This document shows, piece by piece, positions 28,601-39,766 of a stretch of DNA of 64,000 nt. The DNA comes from Ptiloglossa arizonensis. Its lineage: Eukaryota > Arthropoda > Insecta > Hymenoptera > Colletidae. Location of the stretch: positions 23,705,501-23,769,500 of the forward strand of contig NC_135055.1 of NCBI RefSeq assembly GCF_051014685.1, given 5' to 3'. Made by a program: the position numbers and the translations under genes. The notes below the pieces were generated by a model that did not search any database, had not been told where the DNA came from, and saw only the letters and a program-made list of their open reading frames with translations. Each line of letters opens with the position of its first letter. Position 1 is the first letter of the stretch.

Positions 28601-31600
28601 GATTCGTTATTTCGATATCTCCACGGTTCGATGTCTACCGACGTTCGAAATGTCGAGTGACTCTTTCGTGGAAATAGAATTCTACCGATTGTAAGAAGTC
28701 GCTCGAGTTGCATCGAGTATCGATACGTTTCGACAATCACCGTTGTAGAACAACATCGATAAATATCGCATAAATACCGTATCGCGTCGACACTGATAAA
28801 ATTTATATTACGATTAAAGTCGAAGAATGCTCGAGCATCGCAATAAATTAGCGACGTTAACGATCCATACTTTCGATTACGAACAATGGCCTCGATAGTG
28901 TGTAATTTCATGCACGAGAATACAAAGTGCAACGAATTCCGAACGAACCTATACCTATACGTTTATTTTCTCGGTGTACTAATTTTACCTCTGGAACCTT
29001 GAAACGGAGCGAGATAAAAATTACAACCGCGTCGTAGGAGCCACTGCCACTATCGAAAATACACGGCGTAGGTGCCCGTATCTGTTATTTATGTCGGAAC
29101 GACGAAGTAGACGCGATTGAAATTGTTGCTCGTGACGTCAACACCGTGCAGCATCCCGTTGGCTAAACGATGCATCGAGTTGCTTGTGCTCGGCCAACAA
29201 ACGCTAATTAAACGACCTGTCGAGATAATGAGATTTCAGGGTCGCGATACAGATAGCGACATTGTATGCATTTCGAAACTCGTCGCAACTACTTACTTCA
29301 TTTCGCGCGATCGTTAAGTCGTCGATGTTAAGTTTCTCATTCGACGAAACGGAAAGCCTGTTCATGAACGCTCGAGTTTCCCCACTTTGGAAAATCGGAT
29401 CGGTAGGAAATCCTACAGATTTTTTATAATTTCGCGATTCCCCGACCCGAAATTATGAAAAGGCTTTCTCGATTCGCGTATCGCGAATCCACTTGCACTT
29501 GTGCATACAAAATCAACATCGTTGCGTCACGTTGCGCAAAATATTGAATCACGCACATCGCGATATTTACATTCTTCTTAGTCGGTACAATGAAATCAGA
29601 ATGAGTCACCGTCCCGGCGCAAGAAACACGGAATTTTCAATGTTTAGGAAAGTTACTTTACAGGCGGTTGAACGTAGCCGTAACAATTATTGATAACAAC
29701 CCTCGGTAACCAAAGTGAAATACGATCGTTTAAACGGGCCAATGGTACTTTAGAAATTGATCCGGCCGATACGATCAACCGTGTAATAATTTTCTCGAAG
29801 GACATTTTAAAGTTTATACGTAAGACTGGTACACTTGTATCTCGTTTCTCGTTCAATCGCGCTCTATTCTTGCGGCAAGTCACTCTCGTACGAGTGTGTA
29901 TATATGTATACAATACGAGACCTGAGTTAAATAGATTTCTCGTGCTGACAGCGCCGAACGAGGAAACTTGGCCTCGATTGAAAATTGAACCAATCGCTTT
30001 ATCGGTTGGTCGTTCCGAGCCCTTTTAAATCTACGAACGAATCAAAATTATAAATTGTACTTTCTATTCGCTCCTGAGATTCCGACTCTTGAACATTGTG
30101 ACGCAAACCGTGTCAGTTGTGTGGAAAGGTGAATGCTAATTGGCATCCTAACACGAGCAATATTAAGCTTCCGCTTCTCGAGCAAATACAGCCGGTAACG
30201 ATAACGATGATTCAACCAACTGTGTTACGTGTTCCTTATTTGCAGAGGCGATGATCGAGCCTAGTTTCGCCGAGAACTTGGGAGAACTTTAACACTTTGA
30301 TACTTCGTATTTGTGCAAGATATAAAAGATCGTACGCGCAAGATTTGTGAAAAAGGATCGAAGCAAAGATTCTATTTTAAAAGAGGCATCTTGAAATTCA
30401 AGATCGGACTGTTTTTGTTTCTTTTCTTTTCTTTCGTTTCTCCGTATTCTGCACGTCGAACGAATGGAATCTTCGAAACGGATCAACATTTTGTGTATAG
30501 GACACCCTGTGTGCAGCAGCGTCTGTGACACGGGATTAAAATACATCCTCGACGCGTATTCTGACGTCACGACGAGAACGAAAAGAGAAAAACGCAGAAG
30601 GTAGTAAATCCTCCGATACAACCGTCTCCTCCAATCGGTATTGCCGCGAGCGAACCAGAGAAAAGATTCTTTCCTTTCCTTTTTCGCTGGAAGTTTGCGA
30701 GTACGTGGTGCTGGACCGTCTCGAACCACCCTTCCGCCTCCGCCTATTTACTTTTCTTTTATTCGCGAGGCCTCCGACCTGATTTCACCACAATTCTTCG
30801 ACCTCTTCTCCGCGGGGGTGAGGACCCAAGGGCCAGTTCGAGTTGTAGCGGCGCGGCGCGATCGATTTAAACGAAGTAACAAGTTCGGTTTGCGCCGGCA
30901 TCGACGAACTTGTTTACGAGCAATGCGCACTTGCCACACGATCTGGCGAATTGTATCTCGCACAATACCGAGACGAGAACGAGAATAATTTTATCAGATG
31001 TCTGCGTTGACAATTAATCGTACTGTTCGATCGTGTCGATCGCTAGGATCGTTTAAACGACGATAAAATCGCCCGGTGTAAAATGTTTTCCAGAAGTAGC
31101 TGAACGATTATCGAAATTGCGAACATTAGATCCATCTTTTGTCGGGAAGATAACGTTGCCTGTACGGCCTGATCACGAAAGAACGAACACCGATGAACGC
31201 TTCGAATGCAAATGGGATGCATTATTAAGTAAGACACGAATAATCGCTGTTTGTTTCAGGCGTTGCTGTACTTGATACAGTTGCTGGACCCGATCGTTAA
31301 AGGCGACTACGTTATCACTTATTTCCATACATTGACGACCAGCAACAACTACCCCAGCTTGCATTGGTTGCGCGAAGTTTACAACGTGCTTCCTTACAAG
31401 TGAGGCCCTACTCTTGATTTATAATTTGTACTGTCAACGCTCCGTTCACAATACGTAATGCGTACGATACGTAATTACAGAATTCGTTACGCGAGAACCA
31501 GAAATAGAAATACATTTCTTTTATCAGTCGCACCTTATTACACCATCGCGAGTCTCTCGACGAGTTGATTAAAAAACACACCCTGTTCGGGGCGTGTGCG

Positions 31601-33428
31601 ATATCTATCTCCCTTTTCAACGTAAGTGAACGTTGGTCCTTGGAAATTATACACACGTATTCAACTGTTACGGGGGTGGATATTTTTTCGAATATTTAAC
31701 GTATCCGCCCTGTCTGCGTTACACACTAGTGTATACATTGGTATATTTTCCTCTGTTACCTCGGTTAAATGATAAAAAGTGTGCGCCCATTTATTTCAAC
31801 AACGAACAAAAAATGTCTTCAAAATTGTACATTTCGAGGAAACCTTCCTCTCGGATTTCGGTTTAAAAAAGAATTTAGCAATGTTAATGCAATGTTTACA
31901 ATACTTTCTTCGTTTTGATTACCATCAAAGATTTACCTCCTCGTAAATAGAAACAAGCACGATAAGCGACACCGATCTAAATGACGTCTTATCTTATTTT
32001 ATGTGTCATACGATGCCGTGGCCATGAGGACATACGCATACATTTATAGATACGTAGAACTGATGCAAGAGCAACGGAAATTTCAGCCAGAGAAACTGGT
32101 TTGGATCGAAGCAAATTTTTCAAACAGAGAATACCTTTTGCTATCAAGGAAAATCGTATCGTCTGAAATGTTTCCTTTTAAAAGAAGTTTCCGTTGCTTC
32201 TGCGAATACACGAACTCTGCACGAATTACCGACCTCTTTGAGCTGTACCTACAATACGGCTGAAATATTTTTGTTACAGGTATAAGAAGAACCTGAAACA
32301 CTTCTACATTATCCATCCGACTTTCTGGACCAAGGTTTGTAACGATGGGCAGGAAGTTACTTTTAGACGTTAATTTTCTCAAACGAAGAATGTACGTGCA
32401 TATCTTGGACGGGCGAGAAATTGTTATCATTTTTAATCCCTCGGTTAACGAACATAAATTAACCTACTTCCTAATTAATCACGATTAAACGCAATATGCA
32501 ATTAGCATTGGAATTACGTTTCGTCGCTTCGGAATCCAATTTGGTGCTCGACGAGGTTCAGTTTCGATGATCGCAAGTCATCGCAAATGCAAGTCGTTGC
32601 CAAACGGGAGATTTTTCATCGTGGAGGATGCTCCCGAGCGAACCGCGAATCGTTCGGCTCGCGCACCGATTCGTGCGTCGATAAAGTCGTCCAACTTAAA
32701 GACGCAGAAGCATCCCGAGTAAACACCGCTGCTGGGACTCCCACATTTACATACGTAATGTGTTCCGACAATCGGTCAGCAAATATGTTTTTGTGTTGCA
32801 ATTCCTGAACAGTTTTTCAGTCGACTAAATACCGGAGCGATGCGTTTCCACGCGCATCTCCGATGCTCCGATAGGCTAATTATTCCCGTGCGAACCAACT
32901 AAAGTTCGCATTATTCGGGATAACGATAGAACGCGGAAATAGTATCGACGTAGTTTTTTTTTTTTTTTTTTTTGTTCGAAACGGTAGAAAAACTGTTCGA
33001 TAGAAATTGTTCTTCCGGGTTGGAAAAGCGTAGATGCGAGCGCGTGCAATGGGAAAATCTCGTTTGTGTAGTTATCGATTTCATTGTTACGTGTTCCAGA
33101 TGATGACGTGGTGGTTCACGACGTTCATGGCTCCAGCTATCAAACAAAAAGTCCACAATTTACCCGGTGTGGAGTATCTTTACGAAGTTATGTCGCCGGA
33201 GCAATTAGAAATCCCGGCATACATCACGGAATACGATATGACGGTGAGAACTTTGAATTTCTTGGCAAGTTTACCCATCGAGTACGAACGGCGCACAAAA
33301 TACCGAAGGAAAGTCTCGAAAAGGAAATCGATCGTCGACCGAACCGAGAATTCCGAATGTTTCAGATAAACGGCATGAGGTATTATCAACCGGATCCAGT
33401 CCTGGCGTCGCCGTCGACATCCACGTAA
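16693..33428 (+). CDS. GDAP2 homologue: macro domain plus CRAL-TRIO domain protein
   Basis: Ganglioside-induced differentiation-associated protein 2 is a cytosolic protein. It joins a macro domain (ADP-ribose binding fold) to a C-terminal CRAL-TRIO lipid-binding domain. Coding exons: 16693-16877, 16951-17093, 17223-17355, 17428-17537, 17633-17872, 17951-18119, 25983-26136, 31260-31399, 32280-32334, 33100-33243 and 33366-33428. They join in frame to 511 aa, against about 497 in human. The macro domain (about residues 58-235) shows VVNSTNE, RFIIHTVGP and LPLYFPR. The CRAL-TRIO half (about 330-495) shows GVDRQGRPVIV, YFHTLT, HPTFWTK and MSPEQLEIP. The tail YYQPDP resembles the human C-terminus. 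All splice sites are GT-AG. The ATG at 16693 is the first in the exon; an in-frame second Met follows three codons later. The exact role of GDAP2 is poorly known; lysosomal and neuronal roles are reported for homologues. The two domains are separated by a 7.9 kb intron. Confidence 0.93.
17907..17912 (+). terminator. AATAAA in GDAP2 intron 5
   Basis: A canonical polyadenylation hexamer lies 35 bp past the end of exon 5. Reading through the exon 5 donor gives a stop within six codons (17887-17889). A truncated macro-only transcript is conceivable, but single hexamers are common by chance in AT-rich introns. Confidence 0.15.
18576..18581 (+). terminator. AATAAA downstream of GDAP2 exon 6
   Basis: A canonical polyadenylation hexamer sits 457 bp after the exon 6 donor. 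Readthrough of that donor stays open for about 33 codons and stops at 18220-18222. If used, it would give a macro-domain-only GDAP2 isoform with a short novel tail. This is inference, with no direct support beyond the hexamer and the open readthrough. Confidence 0.2.
19170..19700. other. Strongly AT-rich tract in GDAP2 intron 6
   Basis: Compared with the surrounding CpG-rich DNA this half-kilobase is very AT-rich, full of AATA and TTAT words, and includes TTGTGAACTTTTGTGAA (a short direct duplication). No terminal repeats or transposase remnant could be made out. Confidence 0.5.
23040..23519 (+). promoter_or_regulatory. Candidate internal CpG-rich promoter of GDAP2
   Basis: This is the most GC- and CpG-rich block of the 7.9 kb intron. 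It contains an arthropod initiator (TCAGT, 23166-23170). A partial DPE-like match (CGTCG, 23195-23199) lies at the expected spacing of 27-31 bases downstream. It immediately precedes the candidate alternative first coding exon. The promoter call is inference from base composition and short motifs. Confidence 0.35.
23520..23563 (+). CDS. Candidate alternative first coding exon of GDAP2 (CRAL-TRIO-only isoform)
   Basis: An ATG in good context (A at -3, G at +4) opens a short acidic peptide, MVMIDMVDVIEDEDR. It runs to a splice donor, CG|GTGCGT, after base 23563. The exon ends in phase 2, exactly the phase needed to join GDAP2 exon 7 (25983), whose first base completes the codon. The joined product would read ...EDEDR-YERLLRRAKTED... 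and contain only the CRAL-TRIO part, 199 aa in all. It lies directly after a CpG-rich promoter-like block. The frame is also open upstream of the ATG for at least 50 codons, so the start is not proven. The alternative is a chance ATG next to a chance donor. Confidence 0.4.
23643..23667. repeat. Short 7-bp tandem repeat CGGCGTT
   Basis: Three to four copies of a 7-bp unit just after the candidate alternative exon. This is a small local duplication with no evident function. Confidence 0.7.
26137..31259 (+). other. GDAP2 intron 7 (5.1 kb)
   Basis: This is a phase 0 GT-AG intron. I found no coding exon. It holds a palindromic (TCGA)5 run (27147-27166) and a TGACGTCA palindrome (30562-30569). Open frames of 130-160 codons on the minus strand (28-30.7 kb) are low-complexity Arg/Ser-rich readings of CpG-rich DNA with no family match. 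Confidence 0.6.
27147..27166. repeat. Palindromic TCGA tetranucleotide run
   Basis: Five TCGA units in a row; the tract is fully self-complementary. It lies in GDAP2 intron 7. Confidence 0.85.
31400..33099 (+). other. GDAP2 introns 8 and 9
   Basis: Two introns (31400-32279 and 32335-33099) flank the tiny 55-bp exon 9. No other exon was seen. A run of 20 T residues (32954-32973) lies 126 bp before the exon 10 acceptor. It is far for a polypyrimidine tract and is probably a slippage-prone homopolymer. Confidence 0.6.
32954..32973. repeat. Poly-T homopolymer (20 nt)
   Basis: Twenty uninterrupted T residues in GDAP2 intron 9. Read on the minus strand this is poly-A, but there is no flanking duplicated sequence or retrogene body to suggest a retroposon tail. 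Confidence 0.85.
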
Positions 33429-34736
33429 CTCTCGAACGGAATTCGGTTCCCAGGCAGCGAAGCACTGGACAGAACGAACTCGGATCGACCGCTCGACGCA
33501 ACGTTGGTACGGTTGTTGTACACGCGCGCGTTCCTCGACTAACCATTCGCATGCCCATTTCGCTCGTTCCACCTCGTTCTGGACAACAATCGGACGAGAA
33601 ACAGGGCAGCTGTTCGGTGCACGATTGCCGTCACGATCGGATGGTTCCTTCGAGTCATCATGACGCTCGCCGTTGCTTTGCCGAAGTGCCTCGCGATGGA
33701 TGGAACGCGAAGAGAAGAGAGAGGACTCGCCGTCGGTGGTTCGCGCGACAACTTTTAACCAACCGATCGCTGAAGAGTCGAAGAAACCACTGCCCATCCG
33801 TGTCTCCGACGCGGTACCTGCGCGAGACAGAGAGAACAATATCCTCCGCGTGTTTAGTTCGATCGTACCCTGGTCGGTATTGGAAACTCCACTCTCGAAC
33901 GCGCATTACTTCGAACATCGGTAAGGAGACAACTGGAAACACTGGTTGGTGGAGGAGAAAAAAAAAGTTGTTATTCGCCCGAGGCGAGTATCGGATGCCA
34001 AAACACCAATTAATCAGTATTCTTGCCGTCGTTTTACCGTCTATATAGGGAATTTCGACCTCTGTTCTTGTAAATATTAACGCTGTTCATCGTTACGGAA
34101 CGAAGACGAGGAAGAGACGACAGCGCGCGGAGATGAGCGTCGAAGACGAACCGGAATTAATGACGGCTTAATACGAACTGATGATCGCATTCTATTATTT
34201 TCTTACCCGTCGTTATACAGCGAAGAGCATCTATTTGATTATTGTACCGTCGTATTTTATTATGTAAACGTCGTTGATGAATGAGTCGCGTCCGCTGACG
34301 CTGTATTTTCGATATGTAAAAGAGTAGAACCTGTAACTCCCCGGCAAATAAGGGAGGATAGAACGGCTGGTTCCTTTCGTGGCGCTACGGCTTCGGCGAT
34401 TATACCGTGAATTTGTGGACCGTGTCGTTCGACCCGCTGCGTAGAACTGATTAAGACGCGCGCGGCGCGTAATCGCGTATGTCGGTAACGAATCGAGTAT
34501 CGGCGTTGTTCTTGTTCCGTTTGCCATTAACGGGGCTTAACAACTATTTCCTAGTCGACGAGGAGCTGCTTCGTCGTCCGAACGGATAAAGCGGAACGTT
34601 CACTTTTGGGGAATCCGGACGAAGAACGCCGACACCCGACGGATTCGTCCTCGATGCGCAAACGAGCGAATCCTCGCGGCGTTAAAAGCTGAGTGCCGAG
34701 GTTGTACTCGCGGTTCAATTCTAGATTAGACGAAGC

Positions 34737-34742
34737 AATAAA
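34737..34742 (+). terminator. Candidate GDAP2 polyadenylation signal
   Basis: AATAAA 1.3 kb downstream of the GDAP2 stop codon; the first such hexamer I could find on the plus strand. Its use is inferred only from position. Confidence 0.3.
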
Positions 34743-34854
34743 CTTAAGAGCTTTCTCGCGATGTATATTTCGGGAGACAGAATCGTTATACTCGTTGTTA
34801 AGCATTTTTAGCGTTTGAAGATTAAAAAACAAAGTTATGTATTATATATGTGTA

Positions 34855-34876
34855 CATATGTATGTATGTATGTATA
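34855..34876. repeat. TATG tetranucleotide microsatellite
   Basis: About five TATG/TGTA units, partly palindromic with the preceding ACATATG. It is non-coding. Confidence 0.8.
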
Positions 34877-37570
34877 ATACATAACCGGCGTCGATTAGCC
34901 CATTTCTTTAATTTTCTCTGTGTGTCGTTAAACAGCGTACGGTCACTCGTGTCCCGTCGCTGACCAGTTTCTACCTCGTGACGAACCGGAAGCAACTCGA
35001 TCGTTCACTCGCGACCCTCGGTCGGAGATACGTATTAACCGCGTAACCTCACTTCTGAATAGCTCGAGTACGCACTCGATGCTTGAATTACATTTCTTTT
35101 TTATTACGATTTTATCGCGTTGGTTGGACGTTAAGTCGGGATACATTAGACGCGTATTTACCGTAAAGATAGCGCGCCAGCATTTCGTTAACGAACAATG
35201 GAAAAACTGTATTTAAGCCGAGACCGAACAAATTTTGATTTTTCTCCTTGCGTCGAAGATGCAAATCGAACGATTTGCTTTCGACGCTCGCTTTCAATGC
35301 CAGCGAACAGAAACACGCGTACGGATTTTGCGGATTCGGCGCGTGTCTCGACTACGAATTGTCTTTCGGCCAACGTACGCGAGACACGAGGAGCCGGACG
35401 AATAATCGTGCGTCTCGTCGTTGCCGCTGTAAATCTCGACGCTTTTACGTTTAACGACCTCACTGTCCGTCCCTGACAATCGTTTATAGCAAATAGCGAT
35501 GCGTCGCGTAGGGCATCGTCCAAGCATCCTCGTTGTCGTTGACGCTCGTACCTCCAGAACGCGTTTGCATCCCGCGGAAACGACTACTCGTCCTTGTAGG
35601 AGTTCTTTGCCAACGAAACGGCCAAATAGTTCACCCGTCATTGTTTCCGTATAATTTCGAGGAGCGACGAGCGTTCCGCGGAATCCAGATCGTTCGTAAG
35701 CGAAGCTTACCGAGAATTGCGCGCGATTTGGACGATTAGGCGTTGTTCTTGTCGCGGCCGTGTAACTAATGTCGAATAGAGGGAGATGTTATTGGGAGAC
35801 CGTAAGACGTAAGTGGATGTCACAGGCGAGACGAAGATTCTGACAATATGTAATTGGGGTGCTTTGACGCCCGAGATTCTATCGCCGATCAAAGTCCTAA
35901 TCTAGTCTAATCGTGCGTTTACGAGGCTTCGAGAGGCACGGGGATCGCGCGAAAAGAATCAAAGATCAACTTACGTAACGATTATCAATCGCTGCAGTTC
36001 GAAGTGCACTGTATCCGGTAAATCTACGAAGCTTTCTACCGATCGTATCGTTGTACCGCGACTACTTTAGGACTTTGAGACGAGCGTGTTGGAAATATTA
36101 GGCTTTACGCTTAGAAGATAATCTACGGCTTCGAGAAACAACTCGGCCGCTATTCGGTTCCCCCGCCTTTAGGGACCCGCGATCGCAAACTGCCGAACCG
36201 AACGGACGGGAAGTGCCCGTAGTAAAACTCTGCGGCGGTAGTTTCGATCGGGTGCCTGTTACCTTAGGATCCCGAAATCACGTTTACTTTCCGAACTTTT
36301 CTCATCGTACACGGCCCTGAGTAACGTAACAAGCTTTTTCGTGAGAATTTGGACGAGCTTCCGCTTTGATTGCGATTTTTTTAACCGACAAGGAGGGCGA
36401 TTCTCCTATGAAAAAGTAACGAGACACCGTTCGATTTACTTTTCCATTCGAAATCACCCGCTTCGTAGTTGTTCGTTCACTCGTTACGGGACATAAATCG
36501 AGTCGAATCGCGCGAGAATATGTTGTACACAGTATCGAAAAAGTTATAACGAAATTGTTCGAATTCACCGGTGAGGTGAGAAATTGTTAAGAAAGTCGGT
36601 AAAATAGAGGCAAATTTTAACGATCGAAACGAAAATTACTTGGACGTTCAAGGTCATCGAGAGACCATCTCCCGTAACCTGCCTCTCGTTTTTCCCGCGC
36701 AAACGTACGATGTGTGTGACCTTGAACGTTCGATCGAATTCGTTCCGATCGTATTACCGAAGTATTGAACTCGAACGACGTTATTGGAAATGAATTTTAT
36801 ACGAAGAATATATAAGCGGTTGAAACCAAATGAAAAGCATTTTAACAAATATTAACGAATGGTATTGCTTAAGAGGGTCAACGATCTCTTAAAATGGCGC
36901 GAATTGTAGTTACCGTGTTACTCGATTAATTGCGACATTCGTACGGTATCGTGCAAATTTTGTATGCCCGTTATTCTTCCTCCGATAATCGTTAAGCGCC
37001 TCGTCAACGAAGGGAGGGAGTTATTTCCGTTTTTTTCTTTTTATATATTGTACGTAAGTAACATTTTTACAAGCAAGAAGCAAACGTCGACGCGACGATC
37101 GTGTTCCGTTTGAAACGAGGACGGAAGTTTCGGAAACTACACGTGCATTATGTATGTATACGTATGTATAACGATATACCGGTTAATCATTGTAATTGTT
37201 GTCGCGATGGAATAGATTATAATTAATCGAAATATATTTTTCTCTCGCGTGCCGATGCACGGCCTCTGAACGGTTGACACCGGGCCCTTTCATCTGTTTT
37301 TCTGTTTCTTTTTTATATAGATCGAGCAATAAACGTATTACTTGAACAAGAAGCGTCGTATAATTTTATCGTGCACGGACAACCTTTCACGCGCCCGATC
37401 GAAAAAAAAAGATAATCTAGCCGAGTATCCGTATAAAGTTAATATACCCGAATTGGATCTACGGTGGTATCGGTTGTCGATCGAATTATGCCGATCTCGG
37501 TAAACGTGAATTTTTCGAACGAGCGTCGATCACCGTATTCCCAAGAGGACTACCGCTCGCAGCCTCATCG

Positions 37571-37891
37571 TTGATTCAACCGCGTGTACAGGCGCGTATA
37601 CTATACGTGCGTGTGCGACATTCACGCTCGCAGTCTTTCCTGTTTCATCCGCGCGGCACCGAACCAGTAAGCAACGTGATGCCGAGCCAAGCATCTCGTA
37701 AGCGTTCGGAGAATTTCTCATTCGCCAACACCGTGATGGTCCGTTACCGGTCTACCTAGCCTAGATCCTAATTGCCCGTGAAGAGAAAGCAGTCTCGGAA
37801 AATCCTAACTATTTTCAACACGAATATCCGTAAACTCCCCGAGGCGAGCGTCCGTCGCCGGTGTACAGGGCCGAGCGTTTCGTTCTAACAG
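37571..37891 (+). promoter_or_regulatory. Candidate promoter and leader exon of the DGAT2-family gene
   Basis: The first coding exon of the acyltransferase appears to begin at an acceptor (TTGTTAACAG, ending 39687), so a leader exon is expected upstream. A strong donor, TAACAG|GTAAGA, ends at 37891 and a second, TATAAG|GTGAGA, at 38107. Either could be the leader exon, perhaps from alternative promoters. No TATA box was identified. Confidence 0.3.
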
Positions 37892-38158
37892 GTAAGAAAA
37901 CCGCTACTATCGTCCGAACCGTTTATTTCGATGGTCGTTCCGTTCGGTTTTTCGTGACGCGTGGTCCGTTCAACGACCGTTCTTCGAAGCGATTTTTCTC
38001 GTTAGCGTACCAACTAAACTAGAGATTCCGTGATTCCGAAGCAAGAACCGTTCTGGTCCGTGAATCGTTCCGATTGTATCTGCGTACATCGGAAATGCAA
38101 CTATAAGGTGAGACTATTGTCGATTCGTGTGTTCTGCGTTGTCGTCGCGTGCGATTTT

Positions 38159-38223
<65 letters not shown>

Positions 38224-39687
38224 CGATTATCTTTCGTTGATCGTTCGATTTTCGTTATTTCGATAAAGAGGAAGTTGCTATCTACGCGAGTCTAATCGCG
38301 CGTTATCGTCGACGTTGTGGTTTGAAAACTTTGTGTATTTTACGAAGGAGACGTTGTAACTCGTGTAGGTTGAATTACGCGGTCCGCGTGTAAACCTTGG
38401 CGACTCGATTAGTCCACTTGTACTCTTACGAAGGCGAAACTGTGCTCTCTGCGAGTTGAGTCATAAAACCAAGTGCGTCTCTTTGTGTTTACGTTTTAAA
38501 ATCGGGACGTTCTTCCGAACAGTTGGTAAATGCGATCCCCAAAATACATATTTTGAGAGCCATTGTACGCGTCCATCCGTTCGCGAACTTTCTTGATCTC
38601 CAAAGAGCCGATGAATCGATGATAAACGTAACAAACACGGCAAGAGTTCCAAAGAAAAGGGACGATAACGGGGAACGAGAGGTTCGACGTAGAGTTATTC
38701 CGACAGTTGCGCGCCGAACGATTTCTTTTCTCCGCGATGTGTCTCTATAAATAATGCGTTTGCATTGTTGTAAGGGCGCGTCGACGCAACGCGAAGACAT
38801 CCCGACGAGGGCACGTCGCGACGAATGCTCGCGGGACATTCACGCTTATCTCTACATGGTGAATCACGTGATTTATACCGTTTGTCTCTTTTGCACGGTC
38901 GACGACAAGAACGAGCGGCAGATTGGAAACAGTTTAATGGCACTACAATGTTTTTATCTTTCTACGAGCTAATTTTCTTTACTTACTCGAATCAATGTTT
39001 ATCGCCGAGAACATTGCCTCGAACAATTTTGTCGTATACTCGTAAACAACGATGATATTTCGATAATTGGACAGATATGTCCAATCGAACGGCCCTTCTC
39101 GTGTATTCCCCGCTTGCCGAATTTATAGCGAAAAACGATACACACGTCCAACTTGTCTCGCGACGTCTATTATACCTACGGTCGACCTTGCACAACGGGC
39201 TGTTCCTATACGAATACCTTGAAGGGAAGCAACGTTCGAAACGTTTCGGGCATAAAATTCAGAGGAGAGGTCAGGTAGAAAGGGCCGTGAGGTCAATGCC
39301 TTCCTAATTCTCTTTCGGAGAAAGCGTTCGTTTACTCCCGCAATAATCACGAATAGTGCGCTTCTTTCGTTCGACCGTTACAGCGAGATATTGAAATCTT
39401 ATTGTTTTTTTCCTAACGGAACAAATTTTAATACTAAGAAAGAACAATTTTTTACGAAACGTGATGATATATCAACGATACGATGTATACGTGCCATAAC
39501 TATTCTTACGTCACGCACTTTCCTACGAGACACAGATACGAGTTAGATAAGACATCGAACACACGATATTATTAACAAGTGCAATGACACGCGTGTATGT
39601 ACCGTACCGTGCCACATGGATATTATTCGAACTACCGAATGTTCGGCGGTAAACTTACGCGTGACGAGACCCGTAAATTGTTAACAG
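37892..39687 (+). other. Probable leader intron of the DGAT2-family gene
   Basis: If the donor after 37891 is joined to the acceptor ending at 39687, this stretch is a 1.8 kb intron in the 5-prime UTR. It contains the second candidate donor (38107), a (GTC)20 microsatellite, and no coding exon that I can recognise. Confidence 0.3.
38161..38220. repeat. (GTC)20 trinucleotide microsatellite
   Basis: Twenty perfect GTC units. In the plus-strand TCG frame they read as a serine run within a 78-codon open frame (38030-38266). That frame has no other protein character, so I treat this as non-coding DNA. The length and purity predict high polymorphism. Confidence 0.95.
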
Positions 39688-39766
39688 GTGGACAAAGAGG
39701 ATTACTTCGATGATCTGAAGAAAACGAGACGTTTTGGATCGAAAGAAAACGAAACTCGAGAAAACG

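Larger units (their letters stand above)
33429..37570. other. GDAP2 3-prime region and intergenic DNA
   Basis: This is non-coding after the GDAP2 stop codon. The first canonical AATAAA I could find is at 34737-34742, about 1.3 kb past the stop; another is at 37329-37334. Open frames of 165-219 codons around 33.2-34.0 kb (both strands) have no family resemblance and partly lie antisense to GDAP2 exons 10 and 11. A TATG microsatellite is at 34855-34876. No other gene was recognised. Confidence 0.5.

Noticed and set aside
33180..33839. 219-codon open frame on the minus strand
   Set aside because: It lies antisense to GDAP2 exons 10 and 11 and the 3-prime region. It is Arg/Ser-rich with no family resemblance, and codon structure clearly favours the plus strand there.
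33551..34048. 165-codon open frame after the GDAP2 stop
   Set aside because: It sits in the probable 3-prime UTR, has no recognisable motif, and overlaps several other equally open frames.
38030..38266. Open frame with a run of about 20 serines
   Set aside because: It is produced by the (GTC)20 microsatellite; the flanks have no protein character and a donor site interrupts the frame.
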